Shown one piece after another: positions 26,696 through 36,440 of a DNA stretch of 64,000 bases. The notes below the pieces were generated by a model. That model was not told where the DNA came from, searched no databases, and worked only from the letters and a program-made list of their open reading frames with translations. The stretch covers positions 1,178,001 to 1,242,000 of the forward strand of contig NZ_WHLY01000002.1 in the NCBI RefSeq assembly GCF_009296315.1, written 5' to 3'. This stretch comes from Salmonirosea aquatica (lineage in GTDB: Bacteria; Bacteroidota; Bacteroidia; Cytophagales; Spirosomataceae). The position numbers and the translations under genes are program-made. Each line of letters opens with the position of its first letter. Position 1 is the first letter of the stretch.

Positions 26696-27601
26696 ATGAA
26701 AACTCAAACCATCACCTTAGGTACTTTTCTGCTTCTGTCCGGATTGGGATTGAGCAGCTGTTCTACCCTGAATGTCAGGGAAATCAAAGCACTCGAACGC
26801 ATTCCGTTCGAAACTGTGCATATCGAACCCGACGTCGAACCGAACGATCTGAGGCTGGATGTGGTACGGCAGACGGAACAGCAAATGGTAGGAAATACCC
26901 TGCAAACAGTAGAGGTACCTTACGATCCCCTCGGCCTGAATCTGGGAAACGGGCTTTTCTACGATCTGAATGAAAACTTTTCTCTACGGCTGGATTATTT
27001 GCTGGACTTCGCGGATAAGAAGGCTTTTGAATTGAAGAAAATAACGCCCGCCACGGTGGGCAGTGGCTTCACAGTCTATTCGCTCGACAACGATACGCTG
27101 ACCATTTCCCGTCCACCCGGCAAAAAAATCCGTTACCAGTACCATCGCTCCGGTCCGCAAGACAGTCTTTCGTTCATGCGCAAAAGCAACCTCAAATATA
27201 CCGTTGTCCAGCGTGACTCGGCACTGGTACATCGGAACAAACGAAGGGTGACGGAAGGAATCTATAAACGGAATGACGAGAATTTCTACTTGCAAAGGCG
27301 CCGCAAGAAAATCGACTATCGCCTCACTGGTGATGAAATTCATCTTCGGGACCACTACATAGTAGCTCTGACCAACCAGAATAAGACACTGGGAATCTAC
27401 CGACCTACCCGGAAGGGCAAGAAGTTGATCCGTACCATTGAAAGGAGCCAGGATAAATTTTTTGTGTACAACAAGCGATTTATGGGCAACAAATTAGAAT
27501 TATCAGACAATAAATTACTGATTTTCAGAAACAAAAAACTTGTAACGCAATATGAAATTGAAAATCCGAAAAAAGAGCGTTTTGAATCATCGGTACCCTA
27601 A
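26696..27601 (+). CDS. Lipoprotein of unknown function
   Basis: This 301-residue protein starts with a lipoprotein signal (LSGLGLSSCSTLNV; Cys near residue 22). The body is rich in charged residues and beta strands, with GLNLGNGLFYDLNENFSLRL, a basic stretch (QRRRKKIDYRLTGDEIHLRD) and repeated aromatic-basic strands to the C-terminus. I do not recognise a family. The next gene (threonine aldolase) begins 45 bases later in the same direction and could be co-transcribed. Confidence 0.72.
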   Translation: MKTQTITLGTFLLLSGLGLSSCSTLNVREIKALERIPFETVHIEPDVEPNDLRLDVVRQTEQQMVGNTLQTVEVPYDPLGLNLGNGLFYDLNENFSLRLDYLLDFADKKAFELKKITPATVGSGFTVYSLDNDTLTISRPPGKKIRYQYHRSGPQDSLSFMRKSNLKYTVVQRDSALVHRNKRRVTEGIYKRNDENFYLQRRRKKIDYRLTGDEIHLRDHYIVALTNQNKTLGIYRPTRKGKKLIRTIERSQDKFFVYNKRFMGNKLELSDNKLLIFRNKKLVTQYEIENPKKERFESSVP

Positions 27602-27646
27602 CTTTGCCTCAACCTTCCAACCCTCCAGAAGGAAACGCCTGATCCT

Positions 27647-28663
27647 ATGCAAATCGACCTCCGCTCCGATACCGTTACCCGTCCCACTGAAGGCATGAGA
27701 GAAGCCATGTGGGCGGCTCCGCTGGGCGACGACGTATTGGGTGATGACCCGACCGTCAATGCGCTCGAAGAAAAAGCCGCCCGACTGTTTGGTACAGAGG
27801 CAGCGCTGTTCTGCGCTTCGGGTACTATGACCAATCAGCTTGCCATCCGGGTGCATACGCAGCCCGGCAGTGACGTGATTTGTGATAAGCTGTCACACAT
27901 CTACCTCTATGAAGGCGGTGGCATTATGCTCAATGCTTTTTCTTCGGTAAAGCTTCTGGACGGTGACCGGGGCCGCCTGAATGCCCAGCAGATAGCCGAG
28001 GCAATCAGTCCCGACGATGTACATGCCACCGTGACCCGGCTCGTATCGCTTGAGAATACCATGAACAAGGGCGGCGGATGCTACTACGCGCTGGAAGAGA
28101 TCGAGGCGATCCGCCAGGTATGTGATAACCACAAGGTACCCCTGCATCTGGACGGTGCCCGGCTATTCAACGCACTGGTCGAAACGGGTGAAGCACCTTC
28201 CCTACACGGGGCCCTGTTTGATTCACTAAGTGTGTGCCTGTCCAAAGGACTGGGCTGTCCGGTGGGGTCGTTGCTGCTGGGAAAAGCCGATTTTATCCGG
28301 CAGGCGCGGCGCTTTCGCAAAGTGATGGGCGGCGGCTGGCGGCAGGCCGGATTCCTGGCCGCCGCGGGTATCTATGCCCTCGACCACCATGTAGACCGCC
28401 TGCGGGAAGATCACCAGCGGGCCCGGTCCATCGGGGCCATGCTTCGGCAGATGCCGGAGGTTGAAGACATCTACCCCATCGACACCAATATCGTGATTTT
28501 CCGCTTGCCCGATACCATTCTGGCTACAGACTATGTGCGGCGTTTGGATATGCTGCGTATCCGGGCGGTGGCCTTTGGCAAGCACCTGGTACGTTTGGTG
28601 ACGCACCTGGATTTTACAGACGATCATCTGGAAGAACTGGAGAAGCAATTGAAAAAAATGTAA
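27647..28663 (+). CDS. ltaE: Low-specificity threonine aldolase
   Basis: This 338-residue PLP enzyme begins [20 protein letters not shown], the family hallmark, and carries [18 protein letters not shown] (cofactor phosphate), [10 protein letters not shown] with the Asp that holds the pyridine, and [14 protein letters not shown] with the Schiff-base Lys at residue 200. It cleaves threonine or allo-threonine to glycine and acetaldehyde. Length and motifs are normal. An intrinsic terminator follows about 55 bases downstream. Confidence 0.95.
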   Translation: MQIDLRSDTVTRPTEGMREAMWAAPLGDDVLGDDPTVNALEEKAARLFGTEAALFCASGTMTNQLAIRVHTQPGSDVICDKLSHIYLYEGGGIMLNAFSSVKLLDGDRGRLNAQQIAEAISPDDVHATVTRLVSLENTMNKGGGCYYALEEIEAIRQVCDNHKVPLHLDGARLFNALVETGEAPSLHGALFDSLSVCLSKGLGCPVGSLLLGKADFIRQARRFRKVMGGGWRQAGFLAAAGIYALDHHVDRLREDHQRARSIGAMLRQMPEVEDIYPIDTNIVIFRLPDTILATDYVRRLDMLRIRAVAFGKHLVRLVTHLDFTDDHLEELEKQLKKM

Positions 28664-28717
28664 GTTTCTCAATGTCACTCGCCATGAGCGAATAACCAAA
28701 TACATTTATAAAAACAT

Positions 28718-28742
28718 AAGACCGCCTTCGCGGTCTTTTTGT
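28718..28742 (+). terminator. Intrinsic terminator behind threonine aldolase
   Basis: The stem AAGACCGC/GCGGTCTT (28718-28725 with 28730-28737) closes a CTTC tetraloop and is followed by a T-run. It separates the aldolase gene from the large BNR-repeat gene that starts at 28787. Confidence 0.9.
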
Positions 28743-28786
28743 ATTTTAGGCGTTTCGCAGAATAATTCTAACCTAACTCGGATCAA

Positions 28787-31700
28787 ATGCAACACATTTC
28801 CTTAAAATCGCTGCTTTTAGCCATTACGATCAGTATAATGGGGTACTCTTCCTCCGGCCAGGCCTTACCTACCTCCCTTACAAAAGCCATGAAAGCGCGT
28901 AGCATTGGACCCGGCGTGATGTCGGGACGCATCACAACCGTCGATGCCGTCCACGCCAACCCCGATATCATCTATGTGGGGGCGGCTTCGGGTGGCGTGT
29001 GGAAAACCGAAAACGGTGGAGGTACCTGGGAGCCTGTATTTGATGGACAGCCAACGCTAAATATCGGTTCTCTGGCCATTCAGCAGTCAAATCCCAGCGT
29101 AGTGTGGGTAGGTACTGGTGAGGGCAATCCCCGCAATTCGATTAACCTGGGTGAAGGTATCTTCAAATCATTGGATGCCGGAAAAACGTGGCAACGCATG
29201 GGTTTGGAAAAAACGCGGGGGATTCACCGGATACTGATTGATCCAACCAATTCCCAAGTGGTATACGCCGGCGCCATTGGCAATCCTTACGCCGAGCATC
29301 CCGAACGGGGAGTGTTCAAAACTATGGATGGCGGCAAAACCTGGGAGAAAATCCTTTTTACCAACGAAAAATCGGGCGTTGCGGACATGATCATGGACCC
29401 CGCTAACCCCCAGAAAATTCTGGTAGCCATGTGGGAACACCGCCGTACGCCCTACGACTTCCAGTCAGGTGGACCGGGTTCGGGCCTGTATCTGACGCAC
29501 GACGGCGGCCAATCCTGGAAAAAACTGGGAAAGGACGAGGGATTGCCCGAAGGTGACTACGGACGTTGCGGCGTAGCGATTTCACCCGCCAACCCCGACC
29601 GCATGTATGCACTGGTGGAAGCCAAAAAAAACGGGTTATATGGCAGCAGTGACGGTGGATTCACCTGGACCAAAATTACCGATGATCCCGAAATTGCCAC
29701 CAACCGCCCGTTCTATTTCAATGATATCATTGCCGACCCAATTAATGAAAACAAGGTATATACTCTCTGGCAAACCGTGAATGTCAGTGTCGACGGTGGC
29801 AAAAGTTTCAAGATTGCCGCCGGGTTTGACCAGGCTCACGCCGATCATCACGCCTTGTGGATTCATCCAAAAGATCCGTCTTTTATCATCAATGGGAATG
29901 ATGGCGGTGTGACTATCTCACGGGATGGAGGCAAAAAATGGATTTTTGCGGAAGGAATCCCCATTGGGCAGTTTTATCACGTCAATGTAGACAATGAAAT
30001 TCCGTACAATATATATGGTGGCTTACAGGACAATGGCTCATGGCGGGGCCCAGCCTACACCTGGATGAGCGAAGGAATTCGTAATTACCTGTGGCAAAGC
30101 GTATGGGGAGGCGACGGTTTCGACGTACTGCCCGACCCCGACAATGCCCGCTATGGCTATGCTATGTCACAAGGTGGTAATCTGGGCCGTTTTGACATTG
30201 AAACCGGACAAAGTTATAGCCTGCGCCCACCGGCACCAGACTTGGCCACCCGCCTGCGCTTTAACTGGAACGCTGCTTTGGCCCAGGATCCGCTGGACAA
30301 CAGTACGATCTACTACGGTAGTCAGTTTTTGCACAAAAGCACGGACAAGGGAAAATCCTGGACCATTATTTCCCCGGATCTCACGACTAACAATCCTCTT
30401 AAACAAAAGCAGGATGAAAGCGGTGGCCTTTCGCTGGATGTGACCTCCGCCGAAAACAACACGACTATTCTGGCCATCGCCCCATCTTATACCGAAAAGG
30501 GAGTGATTTGGATTACGACTGACGACGGTAATGTGCAGCTGACACGAGACGGCGGCCAAACCTGGACCAATCTGCGCGACCGGATTCCGGGCCTACCTAA
30601 GGAAGCTTGGATTCCGCAGGTTAAAGTCACCAAGAAGAATCCGGCCGAAGCTTACGTAGTAGCCAACCACTACCGTATGGGCGACTTTGCCCCCTATATC
30701 TTCCGCACCCGCGACTATGGCAAAAGTTGGGAGCGCCTAGTGGACGATAAAAAAGTACGGGGCTACGCGCTCTGCGTGCTTTCCGACACCGAGGTACCTA
30801 ACCTGATTTTTGCCGGCACCGAACACGGCCTATGGGTAAGTACGGACGATGGCAAGAATTGGACTCAATGGAAGTCGGGCATTCCTTCCACAAGCGTTAT
30901 GGATCTGGCTTTGCAGGAGCGTGAGGCCGATCTGGTAATAGGTGCCTTCGGGCGTTCGCTGTATGTGCTGGACGACATCCGTCCTCTGCGGGCGATCGCC
31001 TCCAATGCCAAGACGTTGGACAAAAAAATAGTGGCCTTTGCGAGCCCGGAGGCCTATCTGGCCGAAACCAAAGACATACCGGGCTACGGATCAGGCGGAG
31101 ATGGGCTATACCAGGCTCAAAACCGTAGTCGCATGGCCCGGCTCACCTATTATCTCAACCCGGAAATACAGGACATTCCTGCGCCCGTTACGCCTCCGGT
31201 AGCCAAGAAAGTGGAGAAAAAAACGAACCGCGAGGATATGACCCTACCCGTAGTGAAAACGGATTCGGCAAAGGTTGTGAAGATGGATACGGTAAAAATA
31301 TGGGTGTATGATGCGGCAGGGAAATTGGTGCGTTCGTTCACCGATAAAGTGGATACCGTAGGCATGCAGCGCACGACCTGGGATTTGCGCGAGCGGGGAA
31401 TCCGCCAGCCCGGCAGCCAGAAACCCAAAACCAATGCTCCCGAACCCATTGGCTTACCCGTGATGCCAGGTACCTACCGGGTGGTGGTGAGCTACAAAGA
31501 CCTGAAGGATTCTACCACGGTGAATGTCCGCGCTGACCCGCGCCTGGAATATAACAGGACCGCAATTCTGGCGCGACGCGCGATGGCCGATCGCCTGACC
31601 GAAACCGGCGCGAAGCTGACCGAAGTTACCGATCGTCTCAACGATGCTGATAACACCGTAAAGCTGCTTACTGAACAATTAAAAGGTGCCGACAGTGAAG

Positions 31701-32047
31701 CCTGGAGAGGGTGGGATAAGAAATTGAAGGCCATGCAGGATACCCTCAAAATTACCCGTGAACTGATCGAACCCAAGCCACTCGAAAAACAGGGCTACGG
31801 ACGCCCCTACCGCCAAACCGCCCTCACCGTATGGCGCGACGCCTACTACTCCGTGGCAGGTACCCCCTGGACCGGCAGCAAACCCTTTATGCCCAATCAG
31901 GAGGATGAGCAAATGGTACGGGACGCTGAGGTGATGGCAACGCAGGCGATCGAAAAGGTGAATCAGTTTTTTGATACCCAGTGGGCAGCTTTCCGACAAG
32001 AGGTGCAGGCAAAACCTTCGCTGTTATTTAAAAGCCAAACGGACTAA
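28787..32047 (+). CDS. Large secreted BNR/VPS10-type beta-propeller protein
   Basis: This 1086-residue protein has a signal peptide (hydrophobic residues about 8-25) and many Asp-box repeats of the form S-x-D-x-G-x-T/S-W (DGGKTWEKI, DGGQSWKKL, DGGFTWTKI, DGGQTWTNL, DDGKNWTQW), giving one or two large beta-propellers. A FlgD-like Ig segment (KIWVYDAAGKLVRSF) and a helical tail follow. Such proteins are annotated as sortilin-like or glycosyl hydrolase BNR proteins; no enzymatic activity is proven for this branch. It is probably exported and binds or degrades polymers. It is transcribed alone between two terminators. Confidence 0.85.
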   Translation: MQHISLKSLLLAITISIMGYSSSGQALPTSLTKAMKARSIGPGVMSGRITTVDAVHANPDIIYVGAASGGVWKTENGGGTWEPVFDGQPTLNIGSLAIQQSNPSVVWVGTGEGNPRNSINLGEGIFKSLDAGKTWQRMGLEKTRGIHRILIDPTNSQVVYAGAIGNPYAEHPERGVFKTMDGGKTWEKILFTNEKSGVADMIMDPANPQKILVAMWEHRRTPYDFQSGGPGSGLYLTHDGGQSWKKLGKDEGLPEGDYGRCGVAISPANPDRMYALVEAKKNGLYGSSDGGFTWTKITDDPEIATNRPFYFNDIIADPINENKVYTLWQTVNVSVDGGKSFKIAAGFDQAHADHHALWIHPKDPSFIINGNDGGVTISRDGGKKWIFAEGIPIGQFYHVNVDNEIPYNIYGGLQDNGSWRGPAYTWMSEGIRNYLWQSVWGGDGFDVLPDPDNARYGYAMSQGGNLGRFDIETGQSYSLRPPAPDLATRLRFNWNAALAQDPLDNSTIYYGSQFLHKSTDKGKSWTIISPDLTTNNPLKQKQDESGGLSLDVTSAENNTTILAIAPSYTEKGVIWITTDDGNVQLTRDGGQTWTNLRDRIPGLPKEAWIPQVKVTKKNPAEAYVVANHYRMGDFAPYIFRTRDYGKSWERLVDDKKVRGYALCVLSDTEVPNLIFAGTEHGLWVSTDDGKNWTQWKSGIPSTSVMDLALQEREADLVIGAFGRSLYVLDDIRPLRAIASNAKTLDKKIVAFASPEAYLAETKDIPGYGSGGDGLYQAQNRSRMARLTYYLNPEIQDIPAPVTPPVAKKVEKKTNREDMTLPVVKTDSAKVVKMDTVKIWVYDAAGKLVRSFTDKVDTVGMQRTTWDLRERGIRQPGSQKPKTNAPEPIGLPVMPGTYRVVVSYKDLKDSTTVNVRADPRLEYNRTAILARRAMADRLTETGAKLTEVTDRLNDADNTVKLLTEQLKGADSEAWRGWDKKLKAMQDTLKITRELIEPKPLEKQGYGRPYRQTALTVWRDAYYSVAGTPWTGSKPFMPNQEDEQMVRDAEVMATQAIEKVNQFFDTQWAAFRQEVQAKPSLLFKSQTD

Positions 32048-32103
32048 CCGCACATACTTCCAATGCTGGCCTATTTTCGATATGACGAGTGGCTGGGCTG
32101 AAT

Positions 32104-32152
32104 TAACGGTACCCCAATAAGCAATAGAGACTTGCTTATTGGGGTACCGTTA
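32104..32152. terminator. Long perfect hairpin terminator containing GGTACC
   Basis: The arms 32104-32124 and 32132-32152 form a perfect 21-bp stem around a 7-base loop (TAGAGAC), followed by ATCTTTTTC. It lies between the BNR-repeat gene and the convergent dehydrogenase gene. Each arm carries GGTACC. Together with 5884-5927, it is one of two unusually long perfect hairpins with this hexamer. Confidence 0.88.
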
Positions 32153-32224
32153 TCTTTTTCTAAACTAATGGAGCCATTGAAGCGATAAATAGTACCTTTT
32201 CCAAAAATTTCCTGGCCAAACTAG

Positions 32225-33484
32225 TTAGGGTTGTCGCGAAATCCGATAGATAACTCCGTTGGTATCGTCTGATACCAACAGCGAACCATCAGTATGCACG
32301 GCTAATCCTGCCAGACGGCCAAAATGCGAGCGGTTGTTGTCAATGACAAAGCCCGTCAGAAAATCGTCGAAGCGGACGGGTTTCCCGTTTTCAAAATGTA
32401 GCCTAACTACCTTGTACCCTACCGGCGAACTACGGTTCCAGGAACCCCGCATGGCTACAAAAGCGTCATTTTTGTACTCAGCCGGAAACTGTGATCCCGT
32501 ATAAAACACCATCCCGATTGGTGCGGAATGAGCCTGGTAGGTAAGGGTAGGCAGGGTGGTTTTCTGTAGATATTGCTGGTAGGTCGTATCACCCTTAGGA
32601 CGATCAGCAGGATTGTATTTACCATTTCCGTAGATGTAAGGCCATCCGTAATCGGCACCCTGTTTAATCTGGTTTACCTCCTCCTCCTGCTCATTATCAC
32701 CTAGCCAGTCGATTCCATGGTCCAGGCCCCACAATTCACCCGTCTCGGGGTGCCAGCCAAAGCCAATGGTATTGCGCAGACCCTTGGCGTATATTTTTCG
32801 ATTGCTACCGTCGGCATTGGCCCGTAAAATGGTGGCGTTTTCGGGATTAGGTTCGGCACAGGCATTGCACGTACTGCCTACCGTAAGGTACATCATCCCA
32901 TCCGGCCCGAACCCAATTGTCCGGTTGGGGTGCTGCCCCCCGTCCGGCAGGTCGCTGATCAGCATCTTAGGCTGGCCCAAGCTTCCGTCGCCATTCATGT
33001 CGGCAACATACACTTCGTTTACTGCCACCATGTATATTTTTCCGTTATAAATCGACAACCCATGTACCTGCTTGATCGTAGCTACTACCTTGCTGCTTTC
33101 GGCCATTCCATTACCGTCAGCATCCATAAGCATGGTGACCGTGCCCGCTTCCCGATCCGACACATACACCCGGCCGCTCGAGCTAACAACCATCATGCGG
33201 GGCTGTCCCATGTTTTCCGCAAATTTGCTCACTTGGAAGCCCGAGGGTACCTTGAGCTGGCGCTCATTGGCTTCATTGGCTGGCGCCAGGGCCGGACGAA
33301 ACACATACCCGGCTACCTGAGCGGTAGTGGTTTCCTTATCAGTCTCCGGAATCATGCTATCCCAGAAATCCTCTCCCTCCTTACAGCTTACCGCAATGAC
33401 AAGTACCAGCGCTAGCATGCCTCCTGCCGACCGCAATACCCGCCCCACGGAGCGACGCCCCTCATTCGTCTTTTTCTCTTTCAT
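32225..33484 (-). CDS. PQQ-dependent sugar dehydrogenase family lipoprotein (sorbosone dehydrogenase-like)
   Basis: This 419-residue protein has an N-terminal signal with a lipobox-like VIAVSCKEG (Cys about residue 34). The remainder fits the soluble glucose/sorbosone dehydrogenase propeller: LKVPSGFQVSKFAENMGQPR, VKQ/QVHGLSIYNGKIY with the catalytic-type His, HPNRTIGFGPDGMMYLTVG, GLRNTIGFGWHPETGELW and GADYGWPYIYG. Family members oxidise aldoses or are of unknown substrate; whether PQQ is made by this organism cannot be told here. A CxxC pair (TCNACAEP) also appears. Confidence 0.88.
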   Translation of the reverse strand: MKEKKTNEGRRSVGRVLRSAGGMLALVLVIAVSCKEGEDFWDSMIPETDKETTTAQVAGYVFRPALAPANEANERQLKVPSGFQVSKFAENMGQPRMMVVSSSGRVYVSDREAGTVTMLMDADGNGMAESSKVVATIKQVHGLSIYNGKIYMVAVNEVYVADMNGDGSLGQPKMLISDLPDGGQHPNRTIGFGPDGMMYLTVGSTCNACAEPNPENATILRANADGSNRKIYAKGLRNTIGFGWHPETGELWGLDHGIDWLGDNEQEEEVNQIKQGADYGWPYIYGNGKYNPADRPKGDTTYQQYLQKTTLPTLTYQAHSAPIGMVFYTGSQFPAEYKNDAFVAMRGSWNRSSPVGYKVVRLHFENGKPVRFDDFLTGFVIDNNRSHFGRLAGLAVHTDGSLLVSDDTNGVIYRISRQP

Positions 33485-33666
33485 CTGATTGTTGCTTTAT
33501 AATGGTTGAAAATGCCCAGCTCCCTGCTAGATCCCGCTGAGTATCCTAGTCGATTTTAAAAAGTATGCCAAATTTTGAACGGAGTGCTATACGAATTTTC
33601 CCTCCTCATAATTCGCCCAACCAAAATCCCGATACGCTCACAGGATTTTGTTGCTTTAGAATTTCC

Positions 33667-33700
33667 ACTAGAAAAATAGTTTGATTACTAGAAAAATAGT
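33667..33700 (+). promoter_or_regulatory. Twin BlaI-type operators upstream of the BlaI gene
   Basis: The 14-base sequence ACTAGAAAAATAGT occurs twice, at 33667-33680 and 33687-33700, exactly 20 bases (about two helical turns) apart. Each copy is a dyad with arms ACTA and TAGT separated by six bases, the size of a BlaI/MecI dimer site. The second ends 14 bases before the start codon, so a bound repressor would block transcription of its own operon. Confidence 0.75.
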
Positions 33701-33714
33701 TTTAGCTTTGGTGC

Positions 33715-34083
33715 ATGGAAATAGAAAAACTAACCAACAAAGAGGAGGAGGTCATGCAGGTGCTGTGGAATCTGCAACGTGCCTTCATCAAGGACATGCT
33801 GCCGCTCTTCGCGGCAACTAACTGGCACTACAACACCCTCTCGACCATTGTCCGCAATCTGGAAGAGAAGGGGTACGTCGCGCACCGGCAGTTTGGCAAC
33901 ACGCACGAATACTACCCAGTAATCAGCAAGGAGGATTATCAGAATCACTTTGTCCTCAACAAAGTCGTGAGTGGCTATTTCAACGACTCCTACAAAGATC
34001 TGGTGGCATATTTTGCCAAACAGGACAAAATCAGCCCCGATGAATTGCGCGAAATCATCAAAATGATCGAAGAGAATCCGTAG
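33715..34083 (+). CDS. BlaI/MecI/CopY-family repressor
   Basis: This 122-residue winged-helix protein shows EKLTNKEEEVMQVLWNLQRA (helix 1), NWHYNTLSTIVRNLEEKGYV (recognition helix) and a helical dimerisation tail with PDELREIIKMIEEN. These repressors are cut or released when the partner M56 membrane protease senses its signal. The partner begins 48 bases downstream. Two dyad operators sit in front of the gene, which supports autoregulation. Confidence 0.94.
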   Translation: MEIEKLTNKEEEVMQVLWNLQRAFIKDMLPLFAATNWHYNTLSTIVRNLEEKGYVAHRQFGNTHEYYPVISKEDYQNHFVLNKVVSGYFNDSYKDLVAYFAKQDKISPDELREIIKMIEENP

Positions 34084-34131
34084 CGGCGCAAAATTCTGCG
34101 GCATTCCGTTCATCCTAAACTCACCATTTCC

Positions 34132-35895
34132 ATGTTACTATACTATCTACTCAAAGTAAGCCTGTTGCTGGCAGCCCTGACATTGGGCTACCGCTGGCTA
34201 ATTCAGTTCGAAACATTTTCGGGAATTAACCGCGCTTTGCTGTGGCTGAATGTATTAGCGGCCTGGTCGTTGCCGTGGATTCCGCTGGCAAGTTGGGGAC
34301 CCGTGGAGGTACAGCAGGAATTTCACCGTACCCTACCCGAAATCGTCAATGCCGTACCAACGGTAGCGCCGCCTATTGCAGCAATCTCCTTGGAACCGGT
34401 TTCAACGGGTACCCAAGGTACCCCCGTATGGGAACTAGCCGACTGGCTTTTATTAATATACCTCGTAGGGGCCGGCATCATGCTTGCACGTCTATTGTAC
34501 CACTTGGGGGGTCTGTTTCGCATGCTTTGGCGGCATCCGGTCGAGCGACTCGAGAACGGCGTGAGCATGTTACGGCATAAAGGTACCCTGTCCCCTTTCT
34601 CGTTTTTTCATTGGGTGGTCTGCAATCCCGAAAAACATACTCCAGCTGAATTACAGCACATTCTTTTGCACGAATTCGAGCACGCCCGCAAGGGCCACAG
34701 CCTGGATCTGTTATTGGCTGAAATCCAGCGCATCCTTTTGTGGTTCAACCCGTTTGCCTGGATGCATCAGCGGCTGGTGCAGGAGAATCTGGAATATCTG
34801 GCCGACCGGGCCGTACTGGATCACGGATTTGAAAGAAAGTACTACCAGGTGAGTCTGCTGAAAACGGTGATGCGCACCAACGAACCACCTCTGACCAACT
34901 CCTTTGCCCAATCCTTACTCAAAAAACGTATCAAAATGATGAACCGAAAACCATCCAACTACTGGGTAGCCGGGAAGTACGCCTGCCTGCTCGCCACGCT
35001 GTACCTATCCTCGGCCTTTGTGGCTCCCTACAAAAGTAAGATTGTGGTTGCGGTACCTGAGGCAATGCAGCCCGTCGTTGATGCACTCATGACTGAGACT
35101 GAGACTACAAAGGGGGTACCCCAAGCGGAAACACCGTCCCCAATTCTTCCAGAGAAAGTAGTCGAACCCGTTGCTCAGGAAGCCAGGGTACCCCAGTCCG
35201 ACACCGCCTCTGCAACCAAAAGCAAATGGACTCAAATGAAAGGTGATACGCTTTTTTGGACCATTCCGGCCACAGCTACTTGGGATGAAATCAGTGTAAT
35301 AAAGGGAGATTTCAACAAGTTTGGGGCCAAAATGAGTATAAACGAACTGAAATATGATCCCATGCAGCAGTTCATTACCAGCATTGTGGTACACACTATT
35401 TCGGGGGGCGGCGGATCTTCGGGTACAGGAAACAACAGCAGTGATGATGCATACTCGCCCATCAAAGGGTACTCGGGGTACGTGCTTGGGGGTGGGGTAG
35501 GTCTGGGTCAATTGCCCCCTGAGCCCTTGCTTTCGCGCTATAATCAGAACTATCAGGAAGCTTTGGCCCTCAAAAAGGCGCATGAGTCGGAGTATGTTGA
35601 AGACAAACTCATGAAAGAGTTCGATGAAAAGGGAATCCAAATGGGTAGAGCCAGTTACCCTAGTGCATTTTTTGAAGGAAAGAATCAGGCTGAAAAACTC
35701 GAAAAGTTGGGGGTAGGCAAATCCATCGATAATAAACTTCAAATAACGGGCAGGAACATGGGGGCGGTCTTCTATCTGGACGGCCAACTATCAAGCATGC
35801 AAGAGTTGAATACCCTTCTTTTTGACAAGGTAAAACAGATAGTCATTGGAGAAGATCGGCAGGATAAAAAATACATTATGATCTACACCAACTGA
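34132..35895 (+). CDS. BlaR1-like M56 membrane metalloprotease sensor
   Basis: This 587-residue protein has about three N-terminal membrane spans and an M56 zinc protease site HEFEH at residues 180-184 (QHILLHEFEHARKGHSLD), with NPFAWMHQRLVQENLEYLAD following. A further span lies near residue 285. The remaining ~300 periplasmic residues are not a penicillin-binding sensor as in BlaR1 but a low-complexity, Pro/Thr-rich region ending in a short domain (GAVFYLDGQLSSMQELN to YIMIYTN) that resembles the plug-like tail in other Bacteroidota M56 proteins. It should cleave or trigger release of the upstream BlaI. Confidence 0.88.
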   Translation: MLLYYLLKVSLLLAALTLGYRWLIQFETFSGINRALLWLNVLAAWSLPWIPLASWGPVEVQQEFHRTLPEIVNAVPTVAPPIAAISLEPVSTGTQGTPVWELADWLLLIYLVGAGIMLARLLYHLGGLFRMLWRHPVERLENGVSMLRHKGTLSPFSFFHWVVCNPEKHTPAELQHILLHEFEHARKGHSLDLLLAEIQRILLWFNPFAWMHQRLVQENLEYLADRAVLDHGFERKYYQVSLLKTVMRTNEPPLTNSFAQSLLKKRIKMMNRKPSNYWVAGKYACLLATLYLSSAFVAPYKSKIVVAVPEAMQPVVDALMTETETTKGVPQAETPSPILPEKVVEPVAQEARVPQSDTASATKSKWTQMKGDTLFWTIPATATWDEISVIKGDFNKFGAKMSINELKYDPMQQFITSIVVHTISGGGGSSGTGNNSSDDAYSPIKGYSGYVLGGGVGLGQLPPEPLLSRYNQNYQEALALKKAHESEYVEDKLMKEFDEKGIQMGRASYPSAFFEGKNQAEKLEKLGVGKSIDNKLQITGRNMGAVFYLDGQLSSMQELNTLLFDKVKQIVIGEDRQDKKYIMIYTN

Positions 35896-36119
35896 TTCGT
35901 TGTTTCCTCGTTCTTGTTGAATTTTCACCCGCTGTGGTGGGGTTCCACTTACATACTCACGCGGATAAACCGAGTGGCCTGGTATTGGAATACTTTTTTG
36001 ATTAGTTCGGAAAAAGAATAGGTCATGGGTACCTAAGAAATCTTGAGAAATTTGAAACAATCGCCCAAAACAGATTATTTACTGGGTACCTATCAACTAA
36101 CTAAAACAAACGAAACACC

Positions 36120-36416
36120 ATGGAAGCTACCGAACAAGTGAAAGAGAAAGCCAAAGAAGTAAAAGACAAAGTCAATAACTATAACCCCGACCATAAAGAA
36201 GGACCGGTGGCGGCAGCCATTGAAGATTACACGGCACGGGTACCTTCTGATGTATTCCTATGGGCTGCCCTGGGTTCGATGGCCGTTTCGGCCGCGTTCA
36301 AAATCCTGGGCAAAGACAAGGATTCTACTTTTGTGGGCCAATGGGCACCTTCATTCCTGATGTTGGGACTTTACAACAAGCTCGTGAAAATGGAAGGGTT
36401 CGAAAAAGACAAGTAA
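36120..36416 (+). CDS. Small membrane-associated protein of unknown function
   Basis: This 98-residue protein opens with a charged Lys/Glu-rich amphipathic segment (EQVKEKAKEVKDKVNNYN), then has two moderately hydrophobic stretches (SDVFLWAALGSMAVSAAFKI and QWAPSFLMLGLYNKL) that could be membrane helices, and a charged end. The opening resembles small stress-induced proteins, but no family is clear to me. It has its own upstream gap with a GGTACC-containing stretch, and a strong terminator follows, so it is a single-gene transcript. Confidence 0.75.
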   Translation: MEATEQVKEKAKEVKDKVNNYNPDHKEGPVAAAIEDYTARVPSDVFLWAALGSMAVSAAFKILGKDKDSTFVGQWAPSFLMLGLYNKLVKMEGFEKDK

Positions 36417-36440
36417 GAATTCACAGCCATGAAATTCAAA

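Noticed and set aside
33667-33700. Considered as a short mobile-element terminal repeat
   Set aside because: The repeats are direct, dyad-symmetric and positioned exactly as operators before a BlaI gene; no transposase is near.
36120-36416. Possible toxin or antitoxin because of its size and charged start
   Set aside because: No partner gene overlaps or adjoins it, and the hydrophobic stretches do not match known toxin families.
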